Shown here one piece after another: positions 36,704-45,685 of a DNA stretch of 64,000 nucleotides. This DNA is from Pseudomonas sp. RGM2987 (lineage in GTDB: Bacteria > Pseudomonadota > Gammaproteobacteria > Pseudomonadales > Pseudomonadaceae), in the NCBI RefSeq assembly GCF_022952855.1, contig NZ_JALJDX010000207.1, positions 16,997-80,996 of the forward strand. Reading direction: 5' to 3'. Positions within the stretch are counted from its first letter, which is position 1, and each line of letters opens with the position of its first letter. The notes under the pieces were generated by a model. The model saw only the letters and a list, made by a program, of their open reading frames with translations. It made no database searches and was not told the DNA's origin. Made by a program: the position numbers and the translations under genes.

Positions 36704-37137
36704 AGGCTTTCCTCGCTCGCTATTTTCCTACCTTCATCTGCGCTTTCTTTTTAGCCTGTTTCTCTCTCTCCGCTTCGATTTCATTGATTTCAAGTACCTA
36801 CTTTCGGGGCAGTCCTGAGCGAGCCAAATATTCCTTTCTCGTCGCGTTGGTCCTGGCTTTACTCCTGGCGTTGAGTCATTTTTTGATGATCAGGGGGCGG
36901 CCCTGGGGCGTGCGGGCCATTGTCGTGTTCTATGTGGCGAGTTTTCTTGCGGTGCTTCCTACCTATACCTATCAGCCGCATTCTGTCGTCTACATGACCG
37001 GTTTGTTGTTCCCGCTGTTGGGACTACTACTGCTCAACAGCAAACGCCACCGGGAAATGCGCAGCCAACTGGTGGAAATCCGCCGCCAACGCGAGCTCAT
37101 CATCCGGGCGGCCAAGGCCTCACGCCCGCGTCGCTGA
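36700..37137 (+). CDS. Array membrane protein 5 (putative immunity paralogue)
   Basis: A 145-residue, four-helix membrane protein with FLARYFPTFICAFF, SHFLMIRGRPW, YTYQPHSVVYM and LLLLNSKRHREMRSQLVEIR, ending KASRPRR. The start is TTG at 36700, supported by the strong GGGGAGG site seven bases before it and by alignment of the N-terminus with the paralogues. The bases after its stop (GTCGATTCGCTACC) resemble those after gene 3 (GCTGATTCGCTAACC) and gene 1 (GCCCATTCGCTCGG), showing that the duplicated unit includes 3' flank. Confidence 0.72.
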   Translation: MKAFLARYFPTFICAFFLACFSLSASISLISSTYFRGSPERAKYSFLVALVLALLLALSHFLMIRGRPWGVRAIVVFYVASFLAVLPTYTYQPHSVVYMTGLLFPLLGLLLLNSKRHREMRSQLVEIRRQRELIIRAAKASRPRR

Positions 37138-37258
37138 GTCGATTCGCTACCGTCCCCGCCACATTTATGTGCGGCCCTTTGCACGCGAAAGCGAGCAACG
37201 TCCGGTTTTAGTGCTCTACTGCCTTGAGTAGACCAAGAAAGTGTCCGGCCTGCCTGCA

Positions 37259-37274
37259 TGGCATAAGTCTTGCG
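37259..37274 (+). promoter_or_regulatory. Sigma-54 promoter of the transglutaminase/ATP-grasp operon
   Basis: TGGCATAAGTCTTGCG has the -24 GG and -12 GC ten bases apart and matches the TGGCAc-g-N4-TTGC consensus at all but two core positions. It lies 39 bases before the GTG start. About 75 bases further upstream GTGC-N8-GCAC (37169-37184) could be part of an activator site. Confidence 0.6.
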
Positions 37275-37312
37275 CCGCTTTCGATAACGCCCAGGCTCGC
37301 AGGAGGCACGCT

Positions 37313-40300
37313 GTGTCGATACATGTCGCATTGCATCACGTCACGCACTACCGCTATGACCGCGCTGTCGAGCTCGGCCCGCAGATCGTTCGCCTGCGCC
37401 CGGCGCCCCACAGCCGTACGCGGATTCTTTCCTATGCGCTGAAGGTTTCGCCCGAGCAGCATTTCATCAATTGGCAGCAGGATCCCCAGGGCAACTACCT
37501 GGCGCGGCTGGTGTTTCCCGAGAAAACCAGCGAGCTGCGGGTCGAAGTCGACCTGTTGGCGGAAATGGCGGTGTTCAATCCGTTCGATTTTTTCCTCGAA
37601 CCCTATGCCGAGCAGATTCCCTTCACCTATGCGGCCGATGAAAAGCATGAGCTGATGCCGTATCTGGAAAAGCTGCCGCTGACGCCCAGGTTCCAGGCGT
37701 ATCTGGACAGCATCGACCGCACGCCGCTGCCGGCGGTGGACTTCCTGGTGGCACTCAACCAGCGCTTGAGCGAAGACATCAACTACCTGATCCGCATGGA
37801 GCCGGGCGTGCAGACCCCGGAGCACACCCTGGAGCATGCCTCTGGCTCCTGCCGCGACTCGGCCTGGTTGTTGGTGCAGTTGTTGCGCCATCTCGGGCTG
37901 GCTGCGCGTTTTGTTTCCGGTTACCTGATCCAGTTGACCGCCGATGTGAAAAGCCTCGACGGGCCGTCCGGAACCGACGTGGACTTCACCGACCTGCATG
38001 CCTGGTGTGAGGTCTATCTGCCGGGTGCTGGCTGGATCGGCTTGGATGCGACGTCCGGGCTGTTCGCCGGTGAAGGGCATATCCCGTTGGCCTGTAGCCC
38101 CGATCCGACATCGGCGGCGCCGATCAGTGGCCTGGTGGAGCCTTGCGAGTGCGAGTTCAGCCACGAGATGTCCGTCGAGCGGATCTGGGAAGCGCCGCGC
38201 GTGACCAAGCCTTACACCGAGGAGCAATGGCGGGAGATCCAGGCGCTGGGGCGGCAGATCGATGCCGACTTGCTGGAAGGCGATGTGCGCCTGACCATGG
38301 GCGGCGAGCCGACCTTTGTGTCCATCGACGACCCGGATGGTGCCGAATGGAACACGGCGGCGCTCGGCCCGGACAAGCGACGGCTTTCTGCCGAGTTGTT
38401 CCTGCGCCTGCGTAATCACTACGCGCCCAAGGGGCTGGTGCATTTCGGCCAGGGCAAGTGGTACCCCGGCGAACAACTGCCGCGCTGGTCGCTCAATTGC
38501 TACTGGCGGCGTGACGGCGTGCCGATCTGGCACAACCCGGCGCTGATTGCCGATGAGCAGCAGGACTATGGCGCCGACGGCGAACTCGCCGGTCGCTTCC
38601 TGAGCAGTGTTGCCGAACGCTTGAAAATTCCGACACGCTTCGTGTTTCCCGCCTACGAAGACAATTTCTATTACCTATGGCGCGAAGGTGCATTGCCTTC
38701 GAATGTCACCGCCCAGAACCCACGTCTTGACGATCCACTGGAGCGGGCACGCTTGCGCAAGGTCTTCAGCCAGGGCCTGGACAAAGTGATCGGCCAGGTG
38801 CTGCCGCTGGCCCGCACCGCCAAGGGCGATCAATGGCAAAGCGGTCGTTGGTACCTGCGGGACAACCACTGCCGGCTGGTGCCGGGGGATTCGCCCCTGG
38901 GCTATCGCTTGCCGCTGGCCTCGCAACCCTGGGTGACGGCGGCCGAGTATCCGTTCATCCATCCCACCGATCCGAACCAGGACTTGCCCGGACTGCCTGA
39001 CACCGAGCGGCTGTCCCGCCACGCTAAGGCGGTCATCGAGGATGGCCGGGTTCCGCAAATCGATCAATCTGCCGATTGGCTGACCCGCACGGCTTTCTGC
39101 GCCGAGGCCCGTGATGGCCGGCTGTACCTGTTCATGCCGCCGCTGGAGCGGGTCGAGGATTACCTGGAACTGGTCAGTGCCATCGAGGCGACCGCCGAAG
39201 AGCTGCATTGCCCGGTGCTGCTGGAAGGCTATGAGCCGCCGAGCGACCCGCGCCTGAGCAACTTCCGCGTCACCCCTGACCCCGGCGTGATTGAGGTCAA
39301 TGTGCAACCTTCGGCGACCTGGGATGAGCTGGTCGAGCGCACCGAATTTCTCTACGAACAGGCGCGACTGAACCGGCTGACCACTGAAAAATTCATGATC
39401 GACGGACGGCACACCGGTACTGGCGGCGGCAACCATTTCGTACTGGGTGGCGCGACACCGGCGGACTCACCGTTCCTGCGGCGTCCCGACCTGCTGCGCA
39501 GCCTGATCAGCTATTGGCATAACCACCCGTCGTTGTCCTACCTGTTTTCCGGATTGTTCATCGGCCCGACTTCCCAGGCGCCCCGGGTGGATGAGGCACG
39601 CAACGACGCGCTGTATGAGTTGGAAATCGCCTTTGCGCAAATGCCGCAGCCCGGCGAGGAATGTCCGCCCTGGCTGGTTGACCGACTGTTGCGCAATCTG
39701 TTGATCGACGTGACCGGCAATACCCATCGCGCCGAATTCTGCATCGACAAACTTTACTCACCGGACGGTGCCACCGGACGTCTCGGCCTGTTGGAGCTGC
39801 GCGCTTTCGAGATGCCGCCGCATGCGCGCATGAGCCTGGCCCAGCAACTGCTGTTGCGGGCGCTGGTGGCGCGGTTCTGGCGTGAACCCTACGCGCCGGC
39901 GAAACTGGCACGCTGGGGCACCGAGTTGCATGACCGTTTCCTGCTGCCGCACTTTATCGAGCAGGACTTTGCCGATGTCATCCATGAGCTCAACGCCGCC
40001 GGCTACCCGTTGCGAGCCGAGTGGTTCGCTGCGCACCTGGAGTTTCGCTTTCCCAAGGTCGGCGACTATGCGGTCGCTGGCATCGAGCTGCAATTGCGCC
40101 AGGCCCTGGAACCGTGGCATGTGTTGGGGGAAGAGGGTGCGGTGGGCGGCACGGTGCGCTATGTGGATTCCTCTTTGGAGCGCTTGCAGGTCAAGCTCAG
40201 CGGCCTGGCGCCGCAACGCTATGTGCTGACCTGCAATGGCGTGCCGGTGCCGCTGCAAGCCACCGGCCGGGTTGGCGAGTTCGTCGCTGGCGTGCGTTTT

Positions 40301-40606
40301 CGCGCGTGGCAACCGGCCAACTGCCTGCAACCGACCATCCCGGTGCACGCCCCGTTGGTCTTTGACCTGGTCGACACCTGGATGCAACGCTCCGTGGGTG
40401 GCTGCCAGTACCACGTGGCCCATCCGGGCGGGCGCAACTACGAGAGCCTGCCGGTCAACGCCAACGAAGCCGAGAGCCGGCGGATGGCGCGCTTTTTCCG
40501 CCTTGGACACACGCCCGGTAAACTTCCTATACCGAGCCTGGAAACGGATGACGAATTTCCGCTTACGCTCGATCTGCGGCGTTTCCACGGAGCCCCGAAA
40601 ATCTAG
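37313..40606 (+). CDS. Transglutaminase-like / DUF2126 fusion protein
   Basis: A 1097-residue cytoplasmic protein. The N-terminal third has the bacterial transglutaminase N-domain (MSIHVALHHVTHYRYDRAVEL) and a transglutaminase core with the triad Cys in ASGSCRDSAWLL (about 182), His in DLHAWCEVYLP and Asp in GWIGLDATSG. The remaining ~800 residues are DUF2126 (GGEPTFVSIDDPDG, GQGKWYPGEQLPRW, TGGGNHFVLGGATPADSPF). This architecture is known from operons with ATP-grasp and Alpha-E proteins and is predicted to act in peptide ligation or cleavage. The GTG start follows AGGAGG. The reaction is unknown. Confidence 0.88.
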   Translation: MSIHVALHHVTHYRYDRAVELGPQIVRLRPAPHSRTRILSYALKVSPEQHFINWQQDPQGNYLARLVFPEKTSELRVEVDLLAEMAVFNPFDFFLEPYAEQIPFTYAADEKHELMPYLEKLPLTPRFQAYLDSIDRTPLPAVDFLVALNQRLSEDINYLIRMEPGVQTPEHTLEHASGSCRDSAWLLVQLLRHLGLAARFVSGYLIQLTADVKSLDGPSGTDVDFTDLHAWCEVYLPGAGWIGLDATSGLFAGEGHIPLACSPDPTSAAPISGLVEPCECEFSHEMSVERIWEAPRVTKPYTEEQWREIQALGRQIDADLLEGDVRLTMGGEPTFVSIDDPDGAEWNTAALGPDKRRLSAELFLRLRNHYAPKGLVHFGQGKWYPGEQLPRWSLNCYWRRDGVPIWHNPALIADEQQDYGADGELAGRFLSSVAERLKIPTRFVFPAYEDNFYYLWREGALPSNVTAQNPRLDDPLERARLRKVFSQGLDKVIGQVLPLARTAKGDQWQSGRWYLRDNHCRLVPGDSPLGYRLPLASQPWVTAAEYPFIHPTDPNQDLPGLPDTERLSRHAKAVIEDGRVPQIDQSADWLTRTAFCAEARDGRLYLFMPPLERVEDYLELVSAIEATAEELHCPVLLEGYEPPSDPRLSNFRVTPDPGVIEVNVQPSATWDELVERTEFLYEQARLNRLTTEKFMIDGRHTGTGGGNHFVLGGATPADSPFLRRPDLLRSLISYWHNHPSLSYLFSGLFIGPTSQAPRVDEARNDALYELEIAFAQMPQPGEECPPWLVDRLLRNLLIDVTGNTHRAEFCIDKLYSPDGATGRLGLLELRAFEMPPHARMSLAQQLLLRALVARFWREPYAPAKLARWGTELHDRFLLPHFIEQDFADVIHELNAAGYPLRAEWFAAHLEFRFPKVGDYAVAGIELQLRQALEPWHVLGEEGAVGGTVRYVDSSLERLQVKLSGLAPQRYVLTCNGVPVPLQATGRVGEFVAGVRFRAWQPANCLQPTIPVHAPLVFDLVDTWMQRSVGGCQYHVAHPGGRNYESLPVNANEAESRRMARFFRLGHTPGKLPIPSLETDDEFPLTLDLRRFHGAPKI

Positions 40607-40618
40607 ATGCACACCCCT

Positions 40619-40722
40619 GTGGCGAGGGAGCTTGCTCCCGCTGGGCTGCGAAGCGGCCCCTTTTGTGAGCGCTGCGCACTGGTGCGCCAGCCCGGTCAAG
40701 CGGGAGCAAGCTCCCTCGCCAC
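40619..40722. repeat. REP doublet, family A
   Basis: Inverted copies of GTGGCGAGGGAGCTTGCTCC flank a centre of about 55 bases. It sits between the first and second genes of the transglutaminase operon and could stabilise the upstream message or reduce expression of what follows. Confidence 0.85.
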
Positions 40723-40830
40723 GATGGTTCCAGGCTGAGATCTGTTGCCAGGCTTAAGGCAAAACACATCTATCCGCGCGTCATCTGCTTGCGCTAGTCT
40801 GATCTTTCATTGCTGTCTGCCGAGCTTTCC

Positions 40831-43317
40831 ATGCCTGACCTGCTTGACCGTTACCCGCTGACGACGGGCACTTATCACGAACTGCTGGACGACAGCGGTG
40901 CGGTGCGTGTGCACTGGCGGCCGCTGTTCGACCAGTTGCAACGCAGCACGCCGGCTCAGTTGCTCCAGCGCCAGGCGTTGCTGACGCGCCAGATCCAGGA
41001 AAACGGTGTCACCTACAACGTCTATGCCGATCCGAAAGGCGCCGACCGGCCGTGGGAGCTGGACCTGCTGCCCCACGTGATCGATGCGCAGGAATGGAAG
41101 CAGCTATCAGCCGGTATTGCCCAGCGCGGGCGTCTGCTCAACGCAGTGCTGGCTGACCTGTACGGGCCGCAGCGGCTGGTCCATGAAGGGCTGTTGCCGG
41201 CGGAACTGGTGTTCGGGCACAACAACTTCCTCTGGCCGTGCCAGGGCATTGCGCCGCCGGACGGGACTTTCCTGCACTTGTATGCGGTGGATCTGGCGCG
41301 CACCCCGGATGGTCGCTGGTGGGTCACGGCGGATCGGACCCAGGCACCCTCGGGGGCCGGTTATGCGTTGGAAAACCGCATGATCGTCTCCCGCGCCTTC
41401 CCCGACCTGTATCGCGACCTGAACGTGCGGCACCTGAGCGGTTTCTTCCGCACCTTGCAGGAAACCCTGGCGCGCCAGGCGCCCAGCGATGGGGAGCCGC
41501 CGCTGGTGGTACTGCTGACGCCGGGGCGGTTCAACGAAAGTTATTTCGAGCATCTGTATCTGGCGCGCCAGCTCGGTTATCCGCTGGTAGAAGGCGGTGA
41601 CCTGACGGTTCGGGACGCCACGGTCTACCTCAAGACCCTCAGCGGATTGCGCCGGGTCCACGCGATCATGCGCCGGCTCGACGATGATTTCTGTGACCCC
41701 CTGGAACTGCGCACGGATTCGGCCTTGGGTGTGCCAGGGCTGCTGGAAGCGGTGCGCCAGGGCCGGGTGCTGGTAGCCAACGCCCTGGGCAGCGGCGTGC
41801 TGGAGTCTCCCGGGCTGTTGGGCTTTTTGCCGAAAATCAACGAGTTCCTGTTTGGCGAGGAGCTGATCCTGCCGTCCATCGCCACCTGGTGGTGCGGTGA
41901 GCCGCCGGTGCTGGCCCAGGCCCTGGAGAAATTGCCCCAGCTGTTGATCAAGCCAGCGTTTCCGTCCCAGAGCTTCAGGCCGGTATTGGGCCGTGACCTG
42001 AGCGACGAACAGCGTGCAAAACTGGCGGCGCGCATGCAGGCGCGGCCCTACGCCTATGTCGCCCAGGAGCTGGCGCAGTTGTCCCAGGCACCGGTTTGGC
42101 AGGCCGAGGACGGTCATATCCAGCCCCGGGCCATCGGCATGCGGGTGTATGCCGTCTCCGGGAAGGACGATTATCGGGTGCTGTCGGGCGGCCTGACCCG
42201 CGTCGCCGCCAAGGCTGACGCCGAAGTGGTGTCGATGCAGCGCGGCGGCGCCAGCAAGGACACCTGGGTGCTCGGGGAGCAGGCGCCCGGCAGCGAACAA
42301 TGGACCGCCCAGCGAACCGTCGGCGTGCACGATCTGGTCCGGCGCGACCCCTACCTGCCTTCGCGGGTAGTGGAAAACCTGTTCTGGTTCGGTCGCTATT
42401 GCGAACGCTGCGATGACAGCGCGCGGCTGTTGCGGATCATGCTGGCGCGCTATGTCGATGGTGATGACCCACAAGCCCTGCAATCGGCGGTGTCCCTGGG
42501 TGAGAGCCTGATGTTGCTGCCGGATGAGGGCGAGTTACCCGAGCGTTTGTTGGCGGCGCTGCTGGGCGAAGACTGGTCGTTCAGCCTGCGCTCCAACCTG
42601 CAGCGTTTGCAGTGGGCGGCCTCGCAGGTGCGCGGCAAGCTGTCTCGGGAGAACTGGCAGGCGCTGGTGGAATTGCAGCGCGAAGCGCTGGAGCTGGAAA
42701 CCGGTGAGCCGGATTTCGGCGAACTGCTGGATTTCCTCAACCGGTTGGTGATGTCCCTGGCGGCGCTGTCCGGCTTCGCCTTGGACGACATGACCCGCGA
42801 CGAAGGCTGGCGTTTCCTGATGATGGGCCGGCGCCTGGAGCGCCTGCAATTTCTCAGCAGCAGCCTGGCGGCCTTCCTGCGCAGCGAGGCGGTGTGCGAC
42901 CAGGCCGGACTGGAGTGGTTGCTGGAGCTGGGCAACAGCAGCATCACCTACCGTTCGCGCTACCTGGCGGTGGCCCAACTGATTCCGGTGCTCGACCTTC
43001 TGCTGCTGGACGAACAGAACCCCCATGCGGTGCTCTTCCAGCTGAAACTGGTTGCACGCACGCTTAAGCGCCTGAACGATGATTTCGGCGCACCCAGGGA
43101 CATTTCATTGCCGGAATTGGTGGCGCGCCTGTCGCGCTTTGATTTGCGCTGCCTGGAAAACCCACTGTTCGGCGACGCCAGCCTACGGGCGGCGCTCGAT
43201 GGGCTGGCGGATCTGTTGCAGGAAGTGGCCGATGTCAGCGGTCAGGTGTCCGATCGCCTGGCCCTGCGCCATTTTGCCCACGTCGATGATGTCAGCCAGC
43301 GCACGGTGTCCGTCTGA
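40831..43317 (+). CDS. Circularly permuted ATP-grasp / Alpha-E fusion protein
   Basis: An 828-residue protein joining two domains that are separate in many bacteria: a circularly permuted type 2 ATP-grasp ligase (about 1-480; FGHNNFLWPCQGI, DRTQAPSGAGYALENR, VVLLTPGRFNESYFEH, SIATWWCGEPPVL, LIKPAFPSQSFRPV) and an all-helical Alpha-E domain (about 500-820; SRVVENLFWFGRYCERCDDSARLLR). ATP-grasp enzymes of this type are predicted to form amide bonds. The ATG at 40831 is chosen over a TTG at 40810. Its stop overlaps the next gene's start. Confidence 0.88.
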   Translation: MPDLLDRYPLTTGTYHELLDDSGAVRVHWRPLFDQLQRSTPAQLLQRQALLTRQIQENGVTYNVYADPKGADRPWELDLLPHVIDAQEWKQLSAGIAQRGRLLNAVLADLYGPQRLVHEGLLPAELVFGHNNFLWPCQGIAPPDGTFLHLYAVDLARTPDGRWWVTADRTQAPSGAGYALENRMIVSRAFPDLYRDLNVRHLSGFFRTLQETLARQAPSDGEPPLVVLLTPGRFNESYFEHLYLARQLGYPLVEGGDLTVRDATVYLKTLSGLRRVHAIMRRLDDDFCDPLELRTDSALGVPGLLEAVRQGRVLVANALGSGVLESPGLLGFLPKINEFLFGEELILPSIATWWCGEPPVLAQALEKLPQLLIKPAFPSQSFRPVLGRDLSDEQRAKLAARMQARPYAYVAQELAQLSQAPVWQAEDGHIQPRAIGMRVYAVSGKDDYRVLSGGLTRVAAKADAEVVSMQRGGASKDTWVLGEQAPGSEQWTAQRTVGVHDLVRRDPYLPSRVVENLFWFGRYCERCDDSARLLRIMLARYVDGDDPQALQSAVSLGESLMLLPDEGELPERLLAALLGEDWSFSLRSNLQRLQWAASQVRGKLSRENWQALVELQREALELETGEPDFGELLDFLNRLVMSLAALSGFALDDMTRDEGWRFLMMGRRLERLQFLSSSLAAFLRSEAVCDQAGLEWLLELGNSSITYRSRYLAVAQLIPVLDLLLLDEQNPHAVLFQLKLVARTLKRLNDDFGAPRDISLPELVARLSRFDLRCLENPLFGDASLRAALDGLADLLQEVADVSGQVSDRLALRHFAHVDDVSQRTVSV

Positions 43318-44207
43318 TGAACGCTCGCTACCAGATTCTCCACGACACGCATTATCACTACGACAGCCCGGTGTCCCTGGCCCAGCAGCTTGCCCACCTG
43401 TGGCCGCGGGCCTGTGACTGGCAACGTTGCACTGAGCAACAGCTGTTGATCAGTCCGCAGCCGACGACCCGTCGCGATGAGCTGGATGTGTTCGGCAACC
43501 CGCTGACCCGCCTGGCCTTCGAGCGGCCCCATGACGAGCTGAGGGTCAACGCCCGCCTGAGCGTCGAGGTGCTGGCCCGTCCGGTGCTGGATTTCAATCA
43601 ATCGCCGGCCTGGGAATCGACCCGTGACGCACTGACTTACAGCGGTCGGCCACTCGCTACGCCGCTGCTGGAGGCCTGTCGTTATCGCTTCGAATCACCC
43701 TACGTGCACCTCAAGCGCAGCTTCGTCGAGTTTTCCGAAAGCTGCTTTGCGCCGGGGCGTCCGCTGATGCTGGGTGTTCGCGCGTTGATGGAGAAAATTT
43801 TCCAGGAGTTCACCTTCGATGCCGAGGCGACTCAAGTGGCGACGCCGCTGGTGGAGGTGCTGGAGCGGCGGCGGGGCGTGTGCCAGGACTTTGCCCACCT
43901 GATGCTGGCCTGCCTGCGCTCCCGTGGGCTGGCGGCGCGTTATGTCAGTGGTTATCTGCTGACCCAGCCACCGCCAGGCCAGCCACGGTTGATCGGCGCC
44001 GATGCATCCCATGCCTGGGTATCGGTGTATTGCCCGGTGCTGGGTTGGGTGGACTTCGACCCGACCAACAACGTGCAACCGGCCCTGGAGCACATCACCC
44101 TGGCCTGGGGCCGGGATTTTTCCGATGTGTCGCCGTTGCGCGGGGTGATCCTGGGGGGCGGTAGCCACGATCCCGAGGTGCAGGTGACGGTGATGCCGGT
44201 GGAGTAA
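43317..44207 (+). CDS. Transglutaminase family protein
   Basis: A 296-residue stand-alone transglutaminase-like protein: N-terminal all-beta domain (MNARYQILHDTHYHYDSPVSLAQQL) then the core with the catalytic Cys in RRGVCQDFAHLMLACL, His in DASHAWVSVYCP and Asp in GWVDFDPTNN. It begins inside the stop of the ATP-grasp/Alpha-E gene (TGATG), so the two are made together. Two transglutaminases in one operon suggest one acts as peptidase or transferase on the ATP-grasp product; that is inference. Confidence 0.9.
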   Translation: MNARYQILHDTHYHYDSPVSLAQQLAHLWPRACDWQRCTEQQLLISPQPTTRRDELDVFGNPLTRLAFERPHDELRVNARLSVEVLARPVLDFNQSPAWESTRDALTYSGRPLATPLLEACRYRFESPYVHLKRSFVEFSESCFAPGRPLMLGVRALMEKIFQEFTFDAEATQVATPLVEVLERRRGVCQDFAHLMLACLRSRGLAARYVSGYLLTQPPPGQPRLIGADASHAWVSVYCPVLGWVDFDPTNNVQPALEHITLAWGRDFSDVSPLRGVILGGGSHDPEVQVTVMPVE

Positions 44208-44233
44208 AAAGAGACTTTGAAATGCAGGCACTT

Positions 44234-44342
44234 GTGGCGAGGGAGCTTGCTCCCGCTGGGACGGTCCGACGCCTCGGGCGAAGCGGCCTCAAATACTGGG
44301 GCGGTCGCTGCGCAACCGAGCGGGAGCAAGCTCCCTCGCCAC
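44234..44342. repeat. REP doublet, family A
   Basis: Inverted copies of GTGGCGAGGGAGCTTGCTCC around a 65-base centre. It ends 30 bases before the Nudix start. Confidence 0.85.
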
Positions 44343-44372
44343 GGGTCATACATCAACAGTGAGACCTTTCCA

Positions 44373-44750
44373 ATGTTCCCGGTTTCCATCAAAGGCGTGC
44401 TGCAATCCCCCGAAGGCTTGGTCGTGCTGATGCTCAACGAGCGGGATGAATGGGAACTGCCCGGCGGGCGGATCGAAGTGGGTGAAACGGCGCGGCAATG
44501 CCTGGCGCGGGAAATTGCCGAGGAGCTGGCGGTCGAGGTGAGTGTCGGGGAGCCGCTGGATTCATACCTGTTCGAGGTGATCGCCGGCCGGCATGTGTTC
44601 ATTTCCACTTACCGCTGCCAGTTGCTGGGCGGTTTCGTGCCGACGATCAGCCATGAGCACAAGCAGATCGGGCTGTTCGAGCCGGGCCGGTTGCCGGAAA
44701 ATCTGCCAGTCGGTTATCGCCAGTCGATTATCAACGCGCTGGGTCTGTGA
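44373..44750 (+). CDS. Nudix hydrolase
   Basis: A 125-residue protein with one Nudix domain. The Nudix box reads GGRIEVGETARQCLAREI then AEELAV; the metal-binding RExxEE is intact, while the final Gly of the consensus is Ala. Such enzymes hydrolyse nucleoside diphosphates linked to another group; the substrate cannot be read from sequence. The ATG at 44373 is chosen because the upstream frame runs through the REP repeat. Confidence 0.85.
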   Translation: MFPVSIKGVLQSPEGLVVLMLNERDEWELPGGRIEVGETARQCLAREIAEELAVEVSVGEPLDSYLFEVIAGRHVFISTYRCQLLGGFVPTISHEHKQIGLFEPGRLPENLPVGYRQSIINALGL

Positions 44751-44783
44751 GAGCCGGCAGTGGGGCTGCCGGCTCAGCCAGGA

Positions 44784-44966
44784 TCAGGCGTCTGGTGCCT
44801 GGTCTTTCGGCGCATCGGCACCGTCTTCGGCCGTCGCTTCGCCTTCGATATCCGGGCTCAGTGCTTCTTCAGCCGACGCTTTCTTGCGCTGCAGCTTTTC
44901 CTCTTTCTTCTGCTCCTTGGCCAAGTCTCTCTGACGTTTGGCGAAGGAATAATTAGGTTTGGCCAT
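44784..44966 (-). CDS. Small charged protein, conserved in Pseudomonas, function unknown
   Basis: A 60-residue protein with a basic N-terminal half (MAKPNYSFAKRQRDLAKEQK, then more Lys/Glu) and an acidic Ala/Asp/Glu-rich end. The charge pattern predicts a helix followed by a disordered tail; no domain is recognised. A good ribosome-binding site (AGAGGA) lies eight bases before the ATG. I regard it as real because of this site and the non-random charge pattern. Confidence 0.7.
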   Translation of the reverse strand: MAKPNYSFAKRQRDLAKEQKKEEKLQRKKASAEEALSPDIEGEATAEDGADAPKDQAPDA

Positions 44967-45034
44967 GGGCGATCCTCTGGGGTCGAAGGTGAGGTTGAGC
45001 GGCAGCTATTCTGCCCTGTATCGAGGTCGAGCGG

Positions 45035-45622
45035 TTAGCCGGGTTTTCCGTCCGCCCACTTGGGTGGCAGCGAAGGCTGCCATTCATCCAGCGCATCGAG
45101 CAGGTCCTGGGGCGATTCGCTCACTTGCAGCATGTCGCGATGAGGTGCACGGACGAAGCCTTCTTCGACAATGTGGTCGAGAAAACCGGTGAGCTTGCTG
45201 TAGAACCCGTTCACTTCCAGCAGGCCCAGGGGCTTGCCGTGGTAACCGAGCTGGCCCCAGGTCCAGACTTCGAACAACTCCTCCAGCGTGCCGAGGCCGC
45301 CGGGCAGGGCGATGAAGGCATCGCTGAGTTCGGCCATGCGCGCCTTGCGGGCATGCATGCCGTCCACCACTTCCAGGCGGGTCAGGCTGCTGTGGCCGAT
45401 TTCCTTGTCTTTCAGGCTTTGCGGGATGATGCCGATGACCTCGCCACCGGCCGCCAGGGCCGCGTCGGCCACAATGCCCATCAGGCCCACGGCCCCGCCG
45501 CCATAGACCAACGTCAGCTTACGTTGCGCCAGCGCCCGGCCCAGGGCCTGGGCGGCTTCACGATAAACCGGGTTGGCGCCGGTACTGGCGCCGCAAAATA
45601 CACAGACAGACGCAATGGTCAT
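45035..45622 (-). CDS. LOG family (TIGR00730) phosphoribohydrolase
   Basis: A 195-residue Rossmann-fold protein with the family signature [12 protein letters not shown], the nucleotide-binding [10 protein letters not shown] and the conserved [24 protein letters not shown] proteins release free bases from nucleoside 5'-monophosphates, as shown for cytokinin precursors and for the E. coli purine/pyrimidine nucleosidase relatives. The bacterial substrate here is not known. The start is fixed by [13 protein letters not shown]. It is transcribed on the minus strand ahead of the small charged protein. Confidence 0.9.
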   Translation of the reverse strand: MTIASVCVFCGASTGANPVYREAAQALGRALAQRKLTLVYGGGAVGLMGIVADAALAAGGEVIGIIPQSLKDKEIGHSSLTRLEVVDGMHARKARMAELSDAFIALPGGLGTLEELFEVWTWGQLGYHGKPLGLLEVNGFYSKLTGFLDHIVEEGFVRAPHRDMLQVSESPQDLLDALDEWQPSLPPKWADGKPG

Positions 45623-45685
45623 GCTTTACTCCGAGGTCGTTGACTGGCCCAGAGTAAAGCCTGGCCGCTGTGGTCTGCAAAGGGC

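Noticed and set aside
33733..37137. A transport or secretion operon made of five small membrane proteins.
   Set aside because: The five proteins are paralogues of one another with no ATPase or channel-forming partner, and spacers contain fragments of the first gene's end, which fits duplication of an immunity gene better.
37208..38533. A 441-codon minus-strand frame over the start of the transglutaminase/DUF2126 gene.
   Set aside because: The plus-strand protein has an intact catalytic triad and a proper ribosome-binding site; the antisense product has no recognisable features.
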